From Berberis thunbergii (lineage: Eukaryota; Streptophyta; Magnoliopsida; Ranunculales; Berberidaceae), in assembly GCA_003290165.1 (NCBI GenBank), contig QNQO01000640.1, positions 558,001 to 622,000 of the forward strand: a DNA stretch of 64,000 bases. The letters are read 5' to 3'. Below, one piece after another: positions 60,101 to 64,000 of the stretch. Numbering within the stretch: the first letter of the stretch is position 1; each line of letters opens with the position of its first letter. The notes under the pieces are model-generated. The model made no database searches. It saw only the letters and a list, made by a program, of their open reading frames with translations, and was not told the origin of the DNA. A program made the translations under genes and the position numbers.

Positions 60101-61185
60101 ATGAAGCCAAAACCCAATAGTGCCTCAATACCATCTCAAAGTGTCATAAAAAACTGACCAAATCGCTGATTTGATCATGTGAATTTGAGGAAGAGGAGTC
60201 GTTTTTCTAATGATTGCTAAATAAGCAAGATACAAAATGTCTAAAAATATCTATTGTGGTCTAACAATGTATTTATTTCAGTATGCTTTCTTCCTGCATC
60301 TTTTGCGACAGTTTCGTTAATTGTATAAATGTAGTTAGTGAACTTGCATTCCTCTCAATTTGAATATTGTTATCATCCCTGGATTTGTTATGGAAAGGTA
60401 TGTTGTTTAAGCAATTGATCATTTCGCGTTTCCAAGTTCCGTCATTATCCGTCTGACCCGTAGGTGCTTGTAACAGGCGACTTTGAGAGCAGAAGATATC
60501 TTGAATTGTTGGCCTGAGGCTGAAGTTGGACGAATTTTGCGAGAATATGGAGAAGAAAGCAATTGGCTTTCTCTTCAAAACAAGATTATGAAGGCCCGTT
60601 CGCAAGGGGGGTTGCATTCCACTGGTGAATTAGTAAATATTGTACGTAGCATGTCACCAAAGTCTAAAGGTGAGTTTCGTCTTAGTAACCTCACGATAAT
60701 TTTTGTCATTTGAAGATATGCCTTTTTTTATTTTATTTTTTTCTACTTTGTGCTCTTACATGTCATGAATGAATTACAGGGAGGCAAGGTTGGATCAAGA
60801 CAGCAACCCGGGTGTTTCAAGCACTGAGGATAGCAGTTAACGATGAACTGGAGACATTAAAAAAATGCTCTTTATACTTGTTTTGATTGCCTTTCTTCTG
60901 GGGGTAGGTTGGCAGTCATCTCGTTTCACAGCTTGGAGGACAGGATTGTGAGCAGACTTTCTTGACATTATTGGCATTGAAGGTGAAATTACTTCTGAGG
61001 ATATATCGTTAAGGTGGGATAACACTAACGATGAAAAGGAATTGTGGATAAAAAGGAAGATTGTTGGTATGAATGGAACCATCCTCACAAGAGACCGATA
61101 AACACCCTCTGAAAAGGAAGAGGCATTGAATCCAAGAAGTAGGAGTGCTAAGCTAAGAGTCATTCGAAAGAAGTTGAAGGCATAG
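54147..61185 (+). CDS. RsmH/MraW-type rRNA m4C methyltransferase (CMAL-like), last exon frameshifted
   Basis: Exons 54147-54566, 55495-55746, 57926-57994, 60477-60669 and 60780-61185. Exons 1-4 are intact and in phase. A basic, serine-rich N-terminus fits an organelle transit peptide. Then come [24 protein letters not shown] (SAM motif), [79 protein letters not shown], then [20 protein letters not shown]. RsmH methylates N4 of the decoding-site cytosine of bacterial-type 16S rRNA; the plant homologue CMAL acts in chloroplasts. In exon 5 an A7 run (A6 expected) shifts the frame after ELETLKK, stopping at 60884. The rest ([50 protein letters not shown]) is readable only with about five 1-bp indels. 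Either error or loss of function. Confidence 0.85.
54567..55494 (+). other. RsmH-like intron 1
   Basis: Contains a direct repeat of about 27 bp (AGGAAACTCAGTTAGAAACT) at about 55136 and 55252. No other feature seen. Confidence 0.55.
55747..57925 (+). other. RsmH-like intron 2
   Basis: 2.2 kb. A patch near 55970-56160 has GAGGCTTAG-type and CCGAAC/GTTCGG motifs typical of repeat debris. Nothing else assignable. Confidence 0.45.
57995..60476 (+). other. RsmH-like intron 3
   Basis: 2.5 kb, mostly unassigned; it includes the gag remnant at about 59690-60025. Confidence 0.5.
59690..60025 (+). pseudogene. Retrotransposon gag remnant in RsmH-like intron 3
   Basis: Frames read [20 protein letters not shown] then [11 protein letters not shown], the usual gag pattern of eYadeFh...RFI.GL. 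Some 150 bp later comes [13 protein letters not shown], a CCHC knuckle with one cysteine replaced by arginine. Stops and frameshifts throughout. Confidence 0.45.
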
Positions 61186-61433
61186 GCACCACAACTACAT
61201 AAAAGAATGTGTTGGTATGCAGGTTTTTCTCGTTTGAGTCTTGAAACCATTCTAATTGAGTTAAAATTATGAAATGCCAGCCATGATTGATTTCAGCTAT
61301 CACAGTTAAACCGTTACAGAATATTAACTGGAATTGTTCAAGAGTAAATGTTCATAATTAGATACTAAAACGGAGCTGTTATTTATTAAGATGAACTGGT
61401 GAAGCCCATCTACTCCTCAGTATATATACATCT

Positions 61434-63237
61434 TTAGGTTAATCTAATTTCAAGATGTCCCAATCTGCTCTTGCCATCAAGCTTAATCGAAAGAACAAGC
61501 TTGATGTATTCCTCGTAGCTTATGGTCTTATAATGCTCTGTGTTTCCTTTTACAAGATCCGGAAGAGGACCAATCATGGTGTCAAAAATTTGGGCTGTGA
61601 AATGCAGCAATCGAGAGGCGTTCCTTCTTGGATCAACAACACCCCTATGTTCGATGCTCTTGTATTTTCCATTGCTTATTATCTGAAATCAATGACATTT
61701 AGCATTAGTAAACTAACTACACTTTCTTATATGTGAATCTTAGACAAAATTCACATGATGCTGATGGCATCGATTACCTCAAGTGCATCACCGATGTTGA
61801 CAATGACAGCGTTCCGAATAGGTTTAACAGGAACCCAATTCCCATTTTTCCTTATTTGCAATCCTTCAACATCATTGACTTGAATGAGCAGGGTTAAGGC
61901 AGCACCATCAGAGTGTGGAGAAAGGCCAACACCTTGTCTGCCTGTGGACATGGTGATAGTAGTTCATTCGAACCCCTTGTGACCCATTCTCAAACATCCT
62001 AGTAAATTTTTCTGGTTCAACCCCCAAGTTCTTACCCATCAAACCTAAAAGACATATCGCGATTTTTTGCAGTTCTAATGCATACTTGTCTAATGTTCCC
62101 CTGAAACCTCAAATTAATATACACTTTCAATTAAAATACTTAGAATTATAAATATATTCGGGAAGGCGATGTTACCTGAATGAAGTAGGGGTTTCAGGCC
62201 AAAACTTCATGTTTCTTGCATGGACAGGTAAGGAAACAAGGAAAAGCATGTCTGCCCAGTCAAGCTTCTGCTCTTCAGATACGACAAAAGATTGCCCATA
62301 GCCTTCATTGCTATTGGGATTGGGTAGTGTTTGAGTATCTTTTTCTTCTCCTCCAATGACAGACTGAAAAATTCTTGTATGTCAATCTTCATTTTTCTCA
62401 ATTACTTCCTCTGATGCACCATGACCAATCAACTGCTTAACACCACAGCTAATACAAAGTGAGATACAACATGATGATATAGTGCATGAATCATAAATTA
62501 GAAACAAGTAATATGTAAAATAGTAGCTATCGAGAGGCAAAACTGAAGATAGAAATGGTTTTAACAGTATTCAATTAGATTGTTCATCTGATCGTAGACT
62601 TCCATAAAGTTTCAACTACGTTTCATTATCAAGATCAACACTCCATGAACTCACTCTGGATAAAATAGCTAGTGTCACCATCTTGCCAATTCAGAGCACT
62701 ATCGACTAAAATGGTCATCCATATCTGCTTCCAGGCAAGAGTAACTGGCACTCTAACCATTAAGAGATTTACTTCTACACAATTTAATGAAGTAATAGCA
62801 TTCCTGTATATAATCTTGAGGAGTAATTAGAGTTTCATGATTGCAATGGCTTCTTTATCTATTTACGTTCGGCAGTAGTGTACAATTTACAAAACTATAT
62901 GATGCTCAAGACTCACGCTACAAATAGGTTCACTTAAGAAAAAAGATCCTCATGCTATATAATATGTATTTTTATGTTGATAGAACATGCACCTGAAAAA
63001 AACCCCAGTCTTGACAGGCAGAGTGTAGCTTGGCCATTTCATCACCAGAAAATTGCTCACCAAGGAGTTTTAGATAGATCAATTACTGGAATTCCTCTGG
63101 ACTGATCTACGCAAACAGCATCAGATTCTAACTCAGGTCTGATGTATCGATCAGGAACTTGTTCTGACCCCTTAGCAGCAAGAGCCTGCACATTCTCCCA
63201 CTGGAAGAGAACCACTAAACACCTTTGCGTCTTTCAT
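61434..63237 (-). pseudogene. 2-oxoglutarate/Fe(II) dioxygenase (SRG1/S-norcoclaurine synthase 1-like), frameshifted
   Basis: Four exons with intact splice sites: 63237-62993, 62432-62176, 62100-61778 and 61682-61434. Recognisable pieces: MKDAKVFSGSLPV, ENVQALAAKGSEQVPDRYIR, GIPVIDLSK, MAKLHSACQDWGFFQ, KMKIDIQEFFSLSLEEKK, EGYGQSFVVSEEQKLDWADM, NMKFWPETPTSF, LGVEPEKFTRMFENGSQGVR, GLSPHSDGAALTLLIQVNDV (HxD iron ligands), AVIVNIGDALE, IISNGKYKSIEHR (distal histidine) and YEEYIKLVLSIKLDGKSRLG. The RxS region is scrambled by two compensating indels. At least seven 1-bp indels fall across the exons. The family oxidises specialised metabolites; the substrate here is unknown. Convergent with the RsmH-like gene. 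Pseudogene or error-rich assembly. Confidence 0.82.
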
Positions 63238-63814
63238 CTCAAGTTTAGCAAAGCTATAGACAATCTTGTAGAAAAATAAAAAGTTTTGTGTGTACTTATA
63301 GTGGCGCTGAGATACTCAACAACAAAATTATGCGACCACTGACTAAGAAAAGTCATTTGAATTGCGCGACATTGAATGTCCCACGTGTAGAAGCACACCC
63401 TAAGGAATAGGAAAACTCACGTGGATTGAAATGCAAAACAGAAAAGTCTCGTTTGCAGAAATTGATATCCGAATTCACTGAACAGAACACTGGATTTCCA
63501 ATTTTCTTCTCGAATTTTAAAACTAGTCCATAGACAAATTCCACCTGCGTAGTTGAATTTTCACCACTTCTTGGAAAAACGTGCTTAACCTCGGAGAATA
63601 GTCTCTTGTGTTGGATTATCAATTCACGCCCTTTTATAACATTATTGGATCATGATTAATATTTTCAACAAAAAAAGTTGTCAACATTATTGGATCATGA
63701 TTAATATTTCAACAAAACAAAGTTGTCAATACTTCATTTTCCAAGTCACCGATTTGATCATTTTTGTTTTCCACGTTCTGTTATTTCCTTCTGACCGGTT
63801 GGTGTTTGTAACAG
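63238..63814. other. Spacer with a 45-bp tandem duplication
   Basis: ATTATTGGATCATGATTAAT followed by ATTTTCAACAAAA...GTTGTCAA occurs twice in tandem (about 63641-63686 and 63687-63730). From about 63770 it matches the end of RsmH-like intron 3. Confidence 0.7.
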
Positions 63815-64000
63815 GCAACTTTGAGAAGATATCTTGAATGTTTGGCCTGAGGCTGAAGTTGGACAAATTTTGCGAGAATATGGGGAGGAAAGCTACTGGC
63901 CATTCTCTTCAAAGCAGATTATGAAGGCCCGTTTGCAAGGGGGTTGCATTCCACTGGCGAATTAGTAAATATTGTGGCAAAAGTGTATCAGCTGAGTTAG
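63815..64000 (+). pseudogene. Second, damaged copy of RsmH-like exon 4 (runs off window)
   Basis: Matches 60477-60640 closely, including the preceding intron end TTTGTAACAG. A 5-bp deletion after ACTTTGAG and further indels break the frame. Readable pieces are [16 protein letters not shown] and IMKARLQGG. It may belong to a second partial RsmH-like locus continuing to the right. Confidence 0.85.

Noticed and set aside
1..64000. CRISPR arrays, bacterial-type defence systems, rRNA or tRNA genes
   Set aside because: The window is plant nuclear DNA; tandem repeats lack CRISPR structure, and the TGGTATCAGAGC motifs are primer-binding sites, not tRNA genes.

Overview
This window is nuclear DNA from a flowering plant, a eudicot by its gene content; the species cannot be told from the sequence. 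Genes have GT-AG introns, AT-rich intergenic DNA and abundant transposon debris. Five host gene loci can be followed: a PIA-like ankyrin-repeat gene (+, 3353-9203), a KUF1/SKIP25-like F-box/kelch gene (-, 14257-15457), an NDUFAF3-like complex I assembly factor gene (-, five exons, 40428-49958), an RsmH/MraW-type rRNA methyltransferase gene (+, five exons, 54147-61185) and a 2-oxoglutarate dioxygenase locus (-, four exons, 61434-63237). The PIA-like and NDUFAF3-like genes read cleanly. The F-box gene carries two single-base frameshifts. The last RsmH exon and every dioxygenase exon carry several, so those loci are either decaying or affected by assembly indels.

Layout. 1-2500: a hAT-like non-autonomous element carrying a uL14 (RPL23) pseudogene, then a complete, young TRIM retrotransposon (1836-2487). 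2900-10000: the ankyrin gene, whose 4.9 kb first intron is full of MITEs, LINE scraps and duplicated segments. 10000-14250: two Mutator-like TIR elements and a CAC/CAT-rich low-complexity tract. 14257-15457: the F-box gene. 15475-40990: a four-unit tandem array. 40428-49958: the complex I assembly factor gene, with hAT-like elements in its 5.7 kb third intron. 50000-54000: repeats and low-complexity DNA. 54147-64000: the methyltransferase gene, the convergent dioxygenase locus, and a second damaged copy of methyltransferase exon 4 at the right edge.

The most notable structure is the array. The spacer between the F-box gene and the NDUFAF3-like gene, about 5 kb running from the F-box promoter to the last NDUFAF3 exon and part of its last intron, has been copied in tandem to give units A (15475-20448), B (20449-27368), C (27369-37318) and D (37319-40990). 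Each unit later took its own deletions and insertions: MITEs with 9-bp target duplications whose empty sites survive in sister units, one TIR element carrying exons of an alpha/beta hydrolase, two copies of a TIR element carrying an ALKBH2-like first exon, and a 5.5 kb chromodomain-type Ty3/gypsy element inserted into one of those copies. The functional last exon of the NDUFAF3-like gene lies in unit D, and a spare intact copy lies in unit A.

I see no prokaryotic system, CRISPR array, rRNA or convincing tRNA gene.
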